DNA of 64,000 nt from Paenibacillus arenilitoris (lineage in GTDB: Bacteria; Bacillota; Bacilli; Paenibacillales; Paenibacillaceae), in the NCBI RefSeq assembly GCF_014705655.1, contig NZ_JACXIY010000002.1, positions 124,001-188,000 of the forward strand. The letters run 5' to 3'. Within the stretch, counting starts at the first letter, position 1. The number at the start of each line of letters is the position of its first letter. The notes beneath the pieces were generated by a model. The model saw only the letters and a list, made by a program, of their open reading frames with translations. It had not been told where the DNA came from and made no database searches. This document shows, in pieces, positions 8,917 through 17,775 of the stretch. The translations under genes and the position numbers were made by a program.

Positions 8917-9095
8917 GCCTGCGAAAATGCAGTTATTATTATCGTTCTCGAACGGTCCGGATGAAATTCCTGCTTAAGTACAGGCATTATGGGGCATCCG
9001 CGCTCGATCGGACAGTATGGCTCTTACAAAGCTGCACTTTTGCAGGAACATACGATAGGTTACCTGCCGATGAGCGAAAACCTGTACAATTGCAG
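8917..9095. repeat. Dispersed hairpin element, copy B
   Basis: 179 bp, same orientation and order of four hairpins as copy A (GCCTGCGAAAATGCAG at the left end, CTGCACTTTTGCAGG in the third position, CCTGTACAATTGCAG at the right end). Shared blocks such as AAATTCCTGCT and GCGCTCGATCG give a degenerate but continuous alignment with copy A. Between T1 and this copy (8751-8916) I see no gene. Confidence 0.8.
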
Positions 9096-9204
9096 CAATT
9101 TACAGCTGATACGCAGCGTTAGTCGGCACGCGAAGCGATACGCAGTGTTAGTAGGCACGTAAAGCGATAGGCAGCAGGGGAGCGTCAGGCGGCAGATGTT
9201 TGCC

Positions 9205-9258
9205 AAAAAAGAACGTCCCGGTTCCATCCGCGCTTGGCGAATGGATCGGGACGTTCTT
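9205..9258 (-). terminator. Terminator T2 after the ArsR-type regulator
   Basis: Minus-strand stem GAACGTCCCGATCCATTCG and its near complement followed by T6, 45 bases past the stop codon of the regulator. Nearly the same sequence as T1. Confidence 0.8.
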
Positions 9259-9303
9259 CGTCTCTTGCCGCTAGAATGGCGCTGCCTATCTTCGTTTGCA
9301 AGA

Positions 9304-10227
9304 TCAAACAGGGGCGACCTGGAACGCGATCTCGATGTTCTGATCGTAGTTGCCGAAGCCTCGGCCGAACAGCGTGACGCCGCCCACGTTGCCGGCGTCC
9401 GGGAGGACGGAAATCCGCAGCGGCAAGTGCTGGCCGAACGCGGGCTGGACGTCGCGAGCCGACGTGTCCGACAGTTTGACGCCGTCGATGAACGTGCCTT
9501 CTTCCGTGACCGATACGATTTTGAGAAGCCCGTATTGGGTTTTGTTCCTGCTTGGCCACCAATCCGGATTGAGCACCCCCCGCTTGTCGCCGAAGTCGCC
9601 CGGACAGGTCCATACTCCGAGCGGCGCGCCGCCAAGCTCGAACGAAATGTCGGACGGCCAAATTTCGTTGCTGCCGGGCGCTTCCGAGCAAAGCTCCATC
9701 GAGATGTCGATCCGGGCGAGCCGCTGTCCGGGCAGCAAGTAATTCGGGATCCGGTATTCGACGAATCCTTCGGCGAACCAGAGCACGTCGGCATCGAAAC
9801 GGCGAGTGTCGGAGAAGTACCGGGGATCGTCGAGCTGGCCGATGAAGGAGGACGCCATCGCGAGCCCGCAGGTCGGCTTGACGGAATAATCGGTATAATG
9901 GCCGACGCGGATCGAGCAGGATAGGTCATCCCGATAGCCGGAGCCGCTGCGGGTGCGGATGCTTCCTTGGAAGGAGTCGGCCGCAAGCCTGCACAGCTTC
10001 TGCCGTCCGTGCTTCCCCGGAGCCGGCGAGCATACGATCAGCCCGGCTTCCTCGAGCTTTTGGACGTGAACGGTAACGGTCGCGGACGAGAACGACAGCG
10101 CCTCGGCGATTTCCTTCACGCTCATCGGCCGCTTCGCGAGCCAGTCGAGAATATCGAGTCGCGGCCTCGAGGCCAGCGCTTCGTAGACGAGCAGCGATTT
10201 GTCGTCGGTAGACAGGTAACGGATCAT
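9304..10227 (-). CDS. ArsR-type winged-helix regulator with large C-terminal domain
   Basis: 307 residues. The N-terminal 75 residues form an ArsR-like winged helix (LVYEALASRPRLDILDWLAKRPMSVKEIAEALSFSSATVTVHVQKLEEAGLI). The remaining 220 residues are a beta-rich domain without a family I can name (DISMELCSEAPGSNEIWPSDISFELGG..GVWTCPGDFGD), known in Paenibacillus sugar-linked ArsR regulators. The ATG at 10227 has AAAAGGAG seven bases ahead. It diverges from the enolase-superfamily gene and likely controls it. Confidence 0.75.
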   Translation of the reverse strand: MIRYLSTDDKSLLVYEALASRPRLDILDWLAKRPMSVKEIAEALSFSSATVTVHVQKLEEAGLIVCSPAPGKHGRQKLCRLAADSFQGSIRTRSGSGYRDDLSCSIRVGHYTDYSVKPTCGLAMASSFIGQLDDPRYFSDTRRFDADVLWFAEGFVEYRIPNYLLPGQRLARIDISMELCSEAPGSNEIWPSDISFELGGAPLGVWTCPGDFGDKRGVLNPDWWPSRNKTQYGLLKIVSVTEEGTFIDGVKLSDTSARDVQPAFGQHLPLRISVLPDAGNVGGVTLFGRGFGNYDQNIEIAFQVAPV

Positions 10228-10243
10228 GATCAGCTCCTTTTCA

Positions 10244-10334
10244 TTAGTTAAAATACTAACAAAATAACGAAAAAGATTCAAGCTAAGTGGTCTGTTTAAT
10301 TGTCTTGACAATATTCAGGACGGATTTTTATAAT
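10244..10334. promoter_or_regulatory. Divergent control region: operator and sigma-A promoter
   Basis: TTAGT-6 nt-ACTAA (10244-10259) lies just upstream of the ArsR gene and suits autoregulation. TTGACA (10305-10310) and TATAAT (10329-10334) with 18-bp spacing point to the enolase-superfamily gene. Confidence 0.6.
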
Positions 10335-10418
10335 TTGTATAGAGAGATATTTGATTAGTCTATTAACGAATGAATTGGATGGAGAAGGGCGAGAACCGGG
10401 AGGAAGGTGTAGAGATTC

Positions 10419-11570
10419 ATGGATATTTCTTTTATTCGGCCCGATTGGAAAGTGGAAAAGATCGAGATTGCGACGTTGAACGGAGAGCGGGCGAGGAGCG
10501 CGGGGTCAAACGGGAGGCTCGGCGATCACGGCAAAAGCTGTTCCGCACGGGTTGCCCGCGTCACGATCGACGGAGAGGCCGGCTTCGGAAACACGGGCTT
10601 GCTGACGGAGGAGATGGCGGAAGCCGTCGTCGGGATGAGGCTTATCGATTTGTTCGACGAGAATGGAAGGGTGCTTGAACGGTACCGCATTCCGCTCGAA
10701 TATCCGATCCTGGATTGGATCGGCCGGAGGCGGAACTTGCCCGTCTACGAATTGGTGTCTGCAGGACGACGCAAGCCGGGTACTCCGCTCGTCGTACCCT
10801 GCTACGATACGTCGCTTTACTTCGACGACCTGCATCTGAAGAACGACCGGGATGCGGTGGAGCTGCTGAAGGAGGAAGCGGCGCAAGGCTTCGCCAAAGG
10901 GCACCGGAATTTCAAGATCAAAGTCGGGCGCGGCGGCAGGCATATGCCTCTGCGGGAAGGCACGGAGCGGGATATCGCCATCATTCACGGCGTTGCCGAA
11001 GTCGCCGGACCGGCGGGCAAGATCATGATCGACGCGAACAACGCGTATAATCTGAACTTGACGAAAGAGGTGCTGGCGGCCGCCGCGGACGTCAACCTGC
11101 ATTGGATCGAAGAGGCGTTCCACGAGGACGACGCGTTGTACGCCGATCTGAAGGACTGGCTCCGCCGGCGCGGGCAGAACGTGCTCGTCGCGGACGGCGA
11201 AGGGCTCGCGTCGCCCCATCTCGTCAACTGGGCGAAGAAGGGTCTGGTCGACGTGCTGCAATACGACATCATTTATCCCGGCTTTACGCACTGGCTTGAG
11301 CTTGGCGCTCGTCTCGACGAATGGGGCTTGCGGTCGGCGCCTCACTGTTACGGCAGCGCATACGGCATTTACGCGCTCGGCCACGTCGCCGCGGCGATCG
11401 AAAACTTCGAATTCGTCGAATACGACGACATCGCGATCGAAGGCATGGACGCATCCGCTTACCGCGTCGAGAACGGCTTGTTCTACGTCCCGGACAAAGC
11501 GGGCTTCGGCCTCGACTTCGACGAGGAGCGGTTCGCGGGGCAGGTTCGGGCAACCGGCTGGAGCCGGTAG
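10419..11570 (+). CDS. Enolase-superfamily (mandelate racemase/muconate lactonising-type) enzyme
   Basis: 383 residues, the usual family length. Catalytic pattern visible: K166-x-K168 (NFKIKVG), D205 (IMIDANNAYN), E231 (WIEEAF), D259/E261 (VADGEG) and H309 (SAPHCYGS). This set fits acid-sugar dehydratases of the mandelate racemase group, which abstract an alpha proton next to a carboxylate held by Mg2+. The substrate is not known; a sugar acid is likely. Cytoplasmic. It has its own sigma-A promoter and a divergent ArsR-type regulator, so a small inducible unit is inferred. Confidence 0.75.
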   Translation: MDISFIRPDWKVEKIEIATLNGERARSAGSNGRLGDHGKSCSARVARVTIDGEAGFGNTGLLTEEMAEAVVGMRLIDLFDENGRVLERYRIPLEYPILDWIGRRRNLPVYELVSAGRRKPGTPLVVPCYDTSLYFDDLHLKNDRDAVELLKEEAAQGFAKGHRNFKIKVGRGGRHMPLREGTERDIAIIHGVAEVAGPAGKIMIDANNAYNLNLTKEVLAAAADVNLHWIEEAFHEDDALYADLKDWLRRRGQNVLVADGEGLASPHLVNWAKKGLVDVLQYDIIYPGFTHWLELGARLDEWGLRSAPHCYGSAYGIYALGHVAAAIENFEFVEYDDIAIEGMDASAYRVENGLFYVPDKAGFGLDFDEERFAGQVRATGWSR

Positions 11571-11642
11571 CCTCGGCCGCGAGACGCGTCCGGTCGCATT
11601 CGAAGGCGGGCGCTGCCCCCCGATGCGAGTAGAAGAATAGAG

Positions 11643-11682
11643 CCTCGGTATTTGGCGAGCGCCGGAGACCGAGGTTTTTTCG
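11643..11682 (+). terminator. Terminator after the enolase-superfamily gene
   Basis: CCTCGGT...ACCGAGG followed by TTTTTT. Confidence 0.75.
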
Positions 11683-11745
11683 CGTTGCCCTTAAAGGGGC
11701 TTTTGTCGTTGGATTGCCCTTAAAGGTGCGTTGTCGGGCGAGTGA

Positions 11746-12056
11746 GCCTGCGAAAATGCAGGCATTTTCGTCCGAAATCGGGGCTGGGAGGGAAATTGAT
11801 GCGATTGTGCAGGAAATCGGCGGCCAACGAGCGGAACATCCCTTTCAAGCGGTTTGGAAGATGTACTTTTGCAGGAGTGACCGTTCGGCATCGGGATTGG
11901 AGGAGCAGAAAATGCACAAATGCAGGTTCTGCTCCTTGGGCCCGGAACGTGGACCGGCTGTACTTTTGCAGGCATGACCGTTCGGCATCGGGATCGGCGG
12001 TGCAGAAGATGCACGAATGCAGGTTCTGCTCCTCGAGCCCGGAACATGGACCGGCA
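11746..12056. repeat. Dispersed hairpin element, copy C, with 97-bp tandem duplication
   Basis: It begins with a perfect GCCTGC-6 nt-GCAGGC hairpin (11746-11763) like the left ends of A and B. It then holds two tandem 97-bp units (11863-11959 and 11960-12056), each starting GTACTTTTGCAGG and containing AATGCAGGTTCTGCTCCT. The block fills most of the 600-bp space between the enolase-superfamily gene and the quinone reductase gene. Short open frames across it are not credible genes. Confidence 0.75.
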
Positions 12057-12184
12057 GCACCGCGCGCCCGCAAGAACATCGGACAAGCCGTTTTCTTTTT
12101 CGCGATCGAATGCGATGCTGCCGATGCCTCCCATAAGGAGCGTTGGCAAGCCCCATCTTGTATTTGCGATGCTGCCGTCGCGGC

Positions 12185-12766
12185 CTACCCCCGCCTCGAC
12201 CCGAGCCGCTTCACTTGATCCAGCCACACGGCGCGCCGCGTTTCCGTCGATGGCTTGACGGGGGTGATCTCGGTGACGCGAACGGGCGTAATGCCGCAAA
12301 ACTTCAAAATGTTGCGCTTCATCACTTTATGCCCGGCATGGCCGTAAATCCACCGGTTGTACCAGGACGGCGTATCCATCGTCACGATCAGCCGCGCGGA
12401 TTTTCCCTTTAACAGCTTATCCCAGTACACCGAATCCTCGCGGTATTTGAAGGCGAACCCGGGCAGGAAGACGCGGTCGATAAAGCCCTTCAGGATGGCC
12501 GGCATCGCCCCCCACCAGGTCGGATAGACGAACACGATATGCTCCGCCCAGCGAATCAGCTTCTGGGCCTCGATTAATTCCTCCTCCAGCTCCGTCCGTT
12601 GACGGTACCCGTATTTTAAATTCGGTTCGAAGCTCGATTCGCTTAACCGCAGCTCGCGAACGACGGCGCCGCTGCCTGCGGCGCCTTCGATATAGGCGGC
12701 GGCCAAGACCGCGCAGTAGCTTTGCGGGTCGGGATGCCCGTTAATGACCAGGATGTTCGATTTCAT
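12185..12766 (-). CDS. NAD(P)H-quinone oxidoreductase, flavodoxin-like fold
   Basis: 193 residues of the modulator-of-drug-activity/KefG-like family: ILVINGHPDPQSYCAVLAAAY (FMN phosphate loop), FVYPTWWGAMPAILKGFIDRVFLPGFAF (isoalloxazine loop) and VTMDTPSWYNRW. It reduces quinones or nitro compounds with NAD(P)H. ATG 12766 is preferred over ATG 12772, because the AGAGG site would sit too close to the latter. The gene diverges from an AraC regulator, the likely controller. Confidence 0.8.
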   Translation of the reverse strand: MKSNILVINGHPDPQSYCAVLAAAYIEGAAGSGAVVRELRLSESSFEPNLKYGYRQRTELEEELIEAQKLIRWAEHIVFVYPTWWGAMPAILKGFIDRVFLPGFAFKYREDSVYWDKLLKGKSARLIVTMDTPSWYNRWIYGHAGHKVMKRNILKFCGITPVRVTEITPVKPSTETRRAVWLDQVKRLGSRRG

Positions 12767-12898
12767 CTGCATGTTCCTCTCTTATGATATGATAGACGGG
12801 TGTAAGTCTAAGATGAGCATAAGGCTTTTTACGCGATAGATGAATGATCATAGACGCATAAAACAGGATGAATCGCGCAGAGGGGAAGTGGACGCTTG

Positions 12899-13918
12899 AT
12901 GGAGCAAGGCGTTGCGGTATCCATGGTTTTTCCGATCGTGAAGACGCTCGTTCATAAAGGATGCGATCCGGAATCTTTTTTCCGCCATGTATCGTTTAAT
13001 GCCGGTCTGCTGCAGGACACGGAGGCCCGAATCGACGGGGCGGAGCTGGAGCGTCTGATGCTTGCGGCAGCGGACTATACGGGGGACGATTATTTCGGCT
13101 TGCGCCAAGGGCGGTTGACGGAGATCGAGGACCTCGGCATCCTCGGTTACGTCATGACGCATGCCGGGACGATAGCCGGCGCGCTGGCCGCCTACCGGCG
13201 GTATAACGTCATTTTGTGCAGCGGGTTTAACCTTGAATGGGAGGAAGACGGGGACGACGTCATGCTCCGACTGTACCTGCATAGCCCGGACGGGCGGATG
13301 TCCAGGCACTGCATGGACGATATGGCGAGCTCGCTTCATCATCTGATCGGCAGGCTAAGCGCCAGGCGAGTCCCGCTGCGCGAGCTTGCTTTCTCGCATG
13401 CGGCCCCGGGCGACGCCGGGCCTTACTCGGACGTATTCGGCTGCGAGCCCCGCTTTGGGGTCGACAGCAATTATTTGCGCATGGACAAAGACGTGCTGCA
13501 GTACCCGATCATGTATTCCGACGCCAGATTGCTTGGCATCTTCGAGGCGATCGCGGCCGAAACGAGCGAGAAGCTGATCGGAGGCAGAGCGCTGTCCGAC
13601 CGGGTATACCAATGGATGCTCCGATGCATCCCGTCGTACTTTCCGACGCTAGCGCAGACAGCCGATTCGTTCGGGATGAGCGCGAGATCGCTCCAGGTCA
13701 AATTAAAGGAAGAGAACCGTTCCTACAACGAATTGGCAGCGGCGGTTCGCAAGGAGCTGGCGATGAGCTACCTGAGCAAGCGGGAGCACTCGGTGAGCGA
13801 TATCGCCTACCTGCTTCATTATTCGGAGCCGAGCGCCTTCCAAAGCGCGTTCAAAAAGTGGACGGGCTTAACGCCGGCGCAATACCGGACGACGAAACGG
13901 GCAGGCTTGTCCGGTTGA
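12899..13918 (+). CDS. AraC family regulator with arabinose-binding-type N-terminal domain
   Basis: 339 residues. The N-terminal 200 residues match the helical sensor found in OruR/ArgR-like AraC proteins (EDLGILGYVMTHAGTIAGALAAYRRY). The C-terminal 90 residues hold two helix-turn-helix motifs (QTADSFGMSARSLQVKLKEE and VSDIAYLLHYSEPSAFQSAFKKWTGLTPAQYR). ATG 12899 has AGGGGAAG upstream. Divergent orientation suggests that it activates the quinone reductase gene. Effector unknown. Confidence 0.8.
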   Translation: MEQGVAVSMVFPIVKTLVHKGCDPESFFRHVSFNAGLLQDTEARIDGAELERLMLAAADYTGDDYFGLRQGRLTEIEDLGILGYVMTHAGTIAGALAAYRRYNVILCSGFNLEWEEDGDDVMLRLYLHSPDGRMSRHCMDDMASSLHHLIGRLSARRVPLRELAFSHAAPGDAGPYSDVFGCEPRFGVDSNYLRMDKDVLQYPIMYSDARLLGIFEAIAAETSEKLIGGRALSDRVYQWMLRCIPSYFPTLAQTADSFGMSARSLQVKLKEENRSYNELAAAVRKELAMSYLSKREHSVSDIAYLLHYSEPSAFQSAFKKWTGLTPAQYRTTKRAGLSG

Positions 13919-14038
13919 GCCAGACTCGATTCCTGTTCCTGATCGAGAGCAATCCGAGAGAAATCGAGCGTTGCCGATTATGCTAAGATAAACAGGATAC
14001 TGGAAACAAGCATAATTCGGGGAATGAGGAGGGTTATC

Positions 14039-14464
14039 GTGGCCACAACGAAGGGGAGGAAGGAAGCGGGCGGCAGGAAGGCGGAGAAGCCGACCGGCCA
14101 TGAACGGGTCGTCGCCTTCTTGAACGATCTCGAGCATCCGTTGAAAGCGGAAATCGAGGAAGTGCGCAGCATCCTATTAAGCGCCAACGACCGGCTGACC
14201 GAACAGATCAAGTGGAACGCGCCAAGCTTTTGCTACGAGAATGAAGATCGCGTTACGTTCAATTTGCGCGGCAACGGGTACTTCCTGCTCGTCTTCCACC
14301 GCGGGGCAAAGGCAAAAGCGGCGAAGGAGACGTACGAGGACGAGACAGGCTTGCTGGAGTGGGCGGCCGCCGATCGCGCGACCGTCAAATTTACGGACAT
14401 GGACGACGTCGCGGCCAAAAAAGAAAAGCTAGCGGAAGCGGTAAACAGATGGATCGAATACTGA
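14039..14464 (+). CDS. DUF1801 domain protein
   Basis: About 141 residues. The YdhG/DUF1801 pattern is clear: LKAEIEEVRSILLSANDRLTEQIKWNAPSFCYENEDRVTFNLRGNGYFLLVFHRGAKAK and a closing VNRWIEY. The function of this family is not established; it shares the YdhG-like alpha/beta fold. GTG 14039 is chosen because AGGAGGG sits seven bases before it; an in-frame ATG at 14024 lies inside that site. Confidence 0.7.
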   Translation: MATTKGRKEAGGRKAEKPTGHERVVAFLNDLEHPLKAEIEEVRSILLSANDRLTEQIKWNAPSFCYENEDRVTFNLRGNGYFLLVFHRGAKAKAAKETYEDETGLLEWAAADRATVKFTDMDDVAAKKEKLAEAVNRWIEY

Positions 14465-14547
14465 AGTACGGCGCGGGCTTCGCGAATTTTGGACGGCCAT
14501 AGGTGGCATGTGCTTGATATGGAATCGGAGCAAAGCCGATAGGAGCG

Positions 14548-14597
14548 CAGAGCCCGCGCAACCTGCCTGGCGGCAGGCTGCGCGGGCTCTGTTTTTG
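14548..14597. terminator. Long bidirectional terminator hairpin
   Basis: A 20-bp stem (CAGAGCCCGCGCAACCTGCC with one mismatch) and T5 on the plus strand separates the DUF1801 gene from the convergent glycerophosphodiesterase pseudogene. Confidence 0.8.
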
Positions 14598-14622
14598 TGC
14601 GGCGAAGCGGCGGCAGCCGCCC

Positions 14623-15603
14623 CTATCGATAAAGCGGCGCGATCCGGTCGATCCGGTTCGTCCAGATGCCGCCGGAATAATCGGACGGCAGGCGGCGTAT
14701 GTCCTCCGGCGTGTCGAAGCCGCTTGAGAAATCGCTGCCGTCGCCGCCGGTGACGATGACGCGGGTGTCCGCGCGGTCCATCCGGTTCAGAAAGCGATCC
14801 GGCCAGCCCCACAGCCAAGGCGCGATTTTCTCGGGGATATGCAGCTGCGAATGGCTGCAGGCCGAGGGCGTATACCCGGTCCAGCCGACTGCGAGATAAG
14901 GAATCAGGCAGCTCTTCATCGTCGCCTTCGACATGGCGCGGACGCCGGGGAGAGCCTACAGTGGCGAGGCGACGGGCTCGTCCCCGCCATAGACGGACAA
15001 CTTCGCGAGGCGCCCTTCCGGGAGCTTGCCGAGATAGCTTGCGAGCAGCTTGCCTTCCTCCGGATCGTTACTTTTCATATGAATGAGAAAAGACTTGCCG
15101 GGGAAGCTGGCGAGCACCTCCTCGAGCGAAGGCATCAACCCGATCCCTTTGCTCCGGAACGGATAGGTTTGTCCCTGATCGGCCGTATAGCCGTATCCGA
15201 TGTCCGCCGCTTTGAGCTCCGCCATCGTGTAGTCGCTCGGCAAGCCGCTTAAATCCGTCCGGCAGTCGAGCGTCCAATCGTGGAACACGGCGAACTGCCC
15301 GTCCTCGGTCGGCCGGACATCGAACTCGACGACGTCCGCCCCGGCCTCGAACGCCGCTTCCATGGACGGGATCGTATTTTCCAAATACGGATGCTCGGGC
15401 TCGTAAATGCGCTCGGCCGTGCACGTATCGCCGGCGATGCCTTCCATCGTAAAGGTTTGGGCCAGTCCCCGGTGGGCAAGCAGAAGCGGATCGCCGTAGC
15501 GCGGCTTGCTGAAGAGAGGACCGTTGTTGACGTATAGGAATGCGACCAGCATGACGAGGAAAATAACGAATTTGCTTCTTAATGCCCTCCTCAGCCTATT
15601 CAT
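14623..15603 (-). pseudogene. Glycerophosphodiester phosphodiesterase interrupted by in-frame TAG
   Basis: The frame begins with a short basic segment and a membrane anchor (FVIFLVMLVAFLYV), then the GDPD core: LLLAHRG, ENTIPSMEAAFEAGADVVEFDVRPTEDGQFAVFHDWTL. Such enzymes cleave glycerophosphodiesters to glycerol-3-phosphate. After residue 215 (...GGDEPVASPL) a TAG at 14956-14958 stops translation. The same frame then continues with GDPD C-terminal sequence for another 111 codons (ALPGVRAMSKATMKSCLIPYLAVGWTGY...GFDTPEDIRRLPSDYSGG). One intact frame with a single nonsense codon indicates a recent inactivation, or a sequencing error. Its start overlaps the end of the upstream tetR gene by 8 bases. 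Confidence 0.8.
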
Positions 15604-16189
15604 CCGCGATACCCTCCCAGACGACGTCCAGCTGCAGCCTCAGCGATTCGAGAATCGCTTCTTCCCGCGCATCCGAAGCATGGGTAATGAGCGTATGAAA
15701 AAATACCCCGGCCAGTACGGACGCGGCCGCATCCGAATCCCACCGGCTCCGGAGGGATCCGCCATGCTTCGCTTCCTCGATCAAATCGCGGACCGCTTCC
15801 TGCAAGACGGCCATATTGCTCGGCGCTTCCCGCGACTCGGCGGCCGACTTGATCGTCTCGACAAGCGTCAGGCGGAGCAGTCCGGAATATTTCAAATAAA
15901 TGTCCAGCAGATCCCGCAAAACGCGGTATATTCTTTCCTTCGGGGCGCCTTCGTTATGCCTGGCGACGATTTGCCCCATAAGCTGCGAATGCGATTCGGC
16001 CAAGTGCAGCAAAATATGCTCCTTCTTCGGAAAATAGTTAAAAAACGTTCCTTTGGCGATTCCGCTGTTATGCGCGATTTCCTCGACCGTCACCTGATCG
16101 TAGCCCTTCTGCTTGAACAACGCCACCGCTTGCCGCACGATCTCTTCCTTCGTGTTTTTTTTCTTGATTTCCCTCAGTATGGTTCTCAT
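15596..16189 (-). CDS. TetR family transcriptional regulator
   Basis: About 197 residues with a TetR DNA-binding domain: EEIVRQAVALFKQKGYDQVTVEEIAHNSGIAKGTFFNYFPKKEHILLHLAE. ATG 16189 is taken; TTG 16198 is an alternative, since GGGAGAG sits very close to the ATG. Two tandem palindromes at 16201-16230 immediately upstream are its probable operators. The gene overlaps the glycerophosphodiesterase frame, so the two formed an operon. Confidence 0.8.
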   Translation of the reverse strand: MRTILREIKKKNTKEEIVRQAVALFKQKGYDQVTVEEIAHNSGIAKGTFFNYFPKKEHILLHLAESHSQLMGQIVARHNEGAPKERIYRVLRDLLDIYLKYSGLLRLTLVETIKSAAESREAPSNMAVLQEAVRDLIEEAKHGGSLRSRWDSDAAASVLAGVFFHTLITHASDAREEAILESLRLQLDVVWEGIADE

Positions 16190-16200
16190 CTCTCCCAATA

Positions 16201-16230
16201 ATGACCGTGGTCATATATGACTGCGGTCAT
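16201..16230. promoter_or_regulatory. Paired TetR operators
   Basis: ATGACCGTGGTCAT (16201-16214) and ATGACTGCGGTCAT (16217-16230) are near-identical palindromes with centres 16 bp apart, right at the tetR start. This arrangement suits co-operative dimer binding and autorepression. Confidence 0.7.
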
Positions 16231-16362
16231 TATATAGGCGGCGCGTCGAAAATGCAAATCTGTTACTGCTTTATATTTACTAGCTTACGTAAGTAAAGTA
16301 AGTATGTTATGATAAGGGGCAGGAAATCGTTGGCAATATACACAATAAGGAGCGAGACTATC

Positions 16363-16989
16363 ATGAGCGAATTTACGGAGCTGTTGAAATCGAGAAGATC
16401 GGCAAACAAATTCAAACCGGACGTTGCGATCGGCAGGGAGGAGCTGGACGAGCTGTTCAGCCTGGCGAAGTTCGCCCCTTCGGCCTTTAATTTGCAGCAT
16501 GCGCATTATTTGGCCGTTACGGATAGCGAATTGAAGAAGCAGGTGCACGAAGCGGCATTCCGGCAGTATAAAGTGCTGACGAGCTCGGCGGCGATCGTCG
16601 TGCTCGGCGACCTCGAGGCGTACCGGAACGTCGGTCCGATCAACGAAGGCTTGCTGAGCCTCGGTGTAATCGACAGGCGGGAATTCGACGATACCGTCAG
16701 CAGCGTGCATGCGATGTACGAAAGCAGAGGCGAGGCGTTCAAGCGCGACGAAGCGATCCGCAACGCGAGCCTGTCGGCTATGCTGTTCATGATGATCGCC
16801 AAGGACAAAGGCTGGGATACATGCCCGATGATCGGCTTCGATCCCGATCGGCTCATCCAAGCGCTAGGCATCCCCGAGCGGTTTGTTCCCGCTCTCCTCA
16901 TCACGCTCGGCAAAGAAGACACGTCCAGCCAGCGGCCGCGCGGCTATCGGAAGCCGAATGGGGAGTTCGTCACGTATAACCGGTTTTAA
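16363..16989 (+). CDS. Nitroreductase family protein
   Basis: 208 residues. FMN-dependent nitroreductase fold: LLKSRRSANKFKPDVAIGREELDELFSLAKFAPSAFNLQHAHYLAV at the N-terminus, the middle dimer helix, and WDTCPMIGFDPDRLIQALGIPERFVPALLITLGK near the end. Typical partners are quinones, nitroaromatics or flavins. ATG 16363 has AAGGAG upstream. It is divergent from the tetR gene across 170 bp and may share its control. Confidence 0.8.
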   Translation: MSEFTELLKSRRSANKFKPDVAIGREELDELFSLAKFAPSAFNLQHAHYLAVTDSELKKQVHEAAFRQYKVLTSSAAIVVLGDLEAYRNVGPINEGLLSLGVIDRREFDDTVSSVHAMYESRGEAFKRDEAIRNASLSAMLFMMIAKDKGWDTCPMIGFDPDRLIQALGIPERFVPALLITLGKEDTSSQRPRGYRKPNGEFVTYNRF

Positions 16990-17172
16990 GGCCGATTACG
17001 GTTCCGCGTTACGTGGAACCCGTCCTTGAAAGATATCCCGTCTCCTTCCGAAGAAGGAGGAAATGACGACCCGCAGACGGTTCCTCCTCCCGGCCGTATC
17101 CGGTACAATGGCATCGGAGCCGTCCGCTGCAATCCGTTCGGCTCCGGAAATTTCCTATCAGGAGATGAGGTG

Positions 17173-17775
17173 ATGCTGATGGAACCCGCAGCGATCAGAA
17201 GTTTCGCCGAGCTGGATTCCGCCGGCCTCGAGCAGGCCGCGGAAGTGTTCGTGGACAGCTACCGGAAGGAGCTCGAAGAGGTGTCCCGCGATCGAACCGT
17301 CCTCGCCCGGCTGATCAAGCAATCGTTCGTGAAGCAACAGTTCTACGCGGCGATCCAAGACGGAAGAGTGGCCGGCATTATGGCCTATTCCACGAACAAG
17401 ACCCGTTCCCAGCGGTTCGACCGAAGGGAGCTGCAGCAAGCCGCCGGGCGTTTCAAAGGATGGCTGCTGCACGGCATATTCGAGAAGCAATTTCATGCGC
17501 CGCTCGAACTCGGGGAGGACGAGTGCTATTTGGAAGCCGTCGCGACGGACCCGGCCTATCGGGGCAAAGGAATCGCCACGGCGCTGCTCAATCATTTGCT
17601 CGAACATTTGCCGTATCGAGTATTCACGCTTGAAGTCGTCGATACAAACGTCAAGGCCATACGGCTGTACGAGAAGCAGGGCTTCTCCGTATTCAAATCG
17701 AGGAAGCAGAGATGGTTCCGCAGGCGGCTCGGCTTTAACGAGCGTTTATATATGAGAAACAGGATCTCCCGCTGA
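17173..17775 (+). CDS. GNAT family N-acetyltransferase
   Basis: 200 residues. The acetyl-CoA binding motif A is DECYLEAVATDPAYRGKGIATALLNHLLEH, followed by TLEVVDTNVKAIRLYEKQGFSVFKSRK (motif B). The acceptor cannot be identified. ATG 17173 has AGGAG eight bases upstream; upstream in-frame starts give a low-complexity extension without family similarity. Confidence 0.75.
   Translation: MLMEPAAIRSFAELDSAGLEQAAEVFVDSYRKELEEVSRDRTVLARLIKQSFVKQQFYAAIQDGRVAGIMAYSTNKTRSQRFDRRELQQAAGRFKGWLLHGIFEKQFHAPLELGEDECYLEAVATDPAYRGKGIATALLNHLLEHLPYRVFTLEVVDTNVKAIRLYEKQGFSVFKSRKQRWFRRRLGFNERLYMRNRISR

Noticed and set aside
11742..12218. Protein gene across hairpin element C
   Set aside because: Open frames in several phases arise from the tandem 97-bp units; no ribosome site, no homology, and repeats cross the frame.
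14956..14958. TAG read as pyrrolysine in the glycerophosphodiesterase
   Set aside because: No reason to expect pyrrolysine in this family or lineage; a nonsense mutation or sequence error is simpler.
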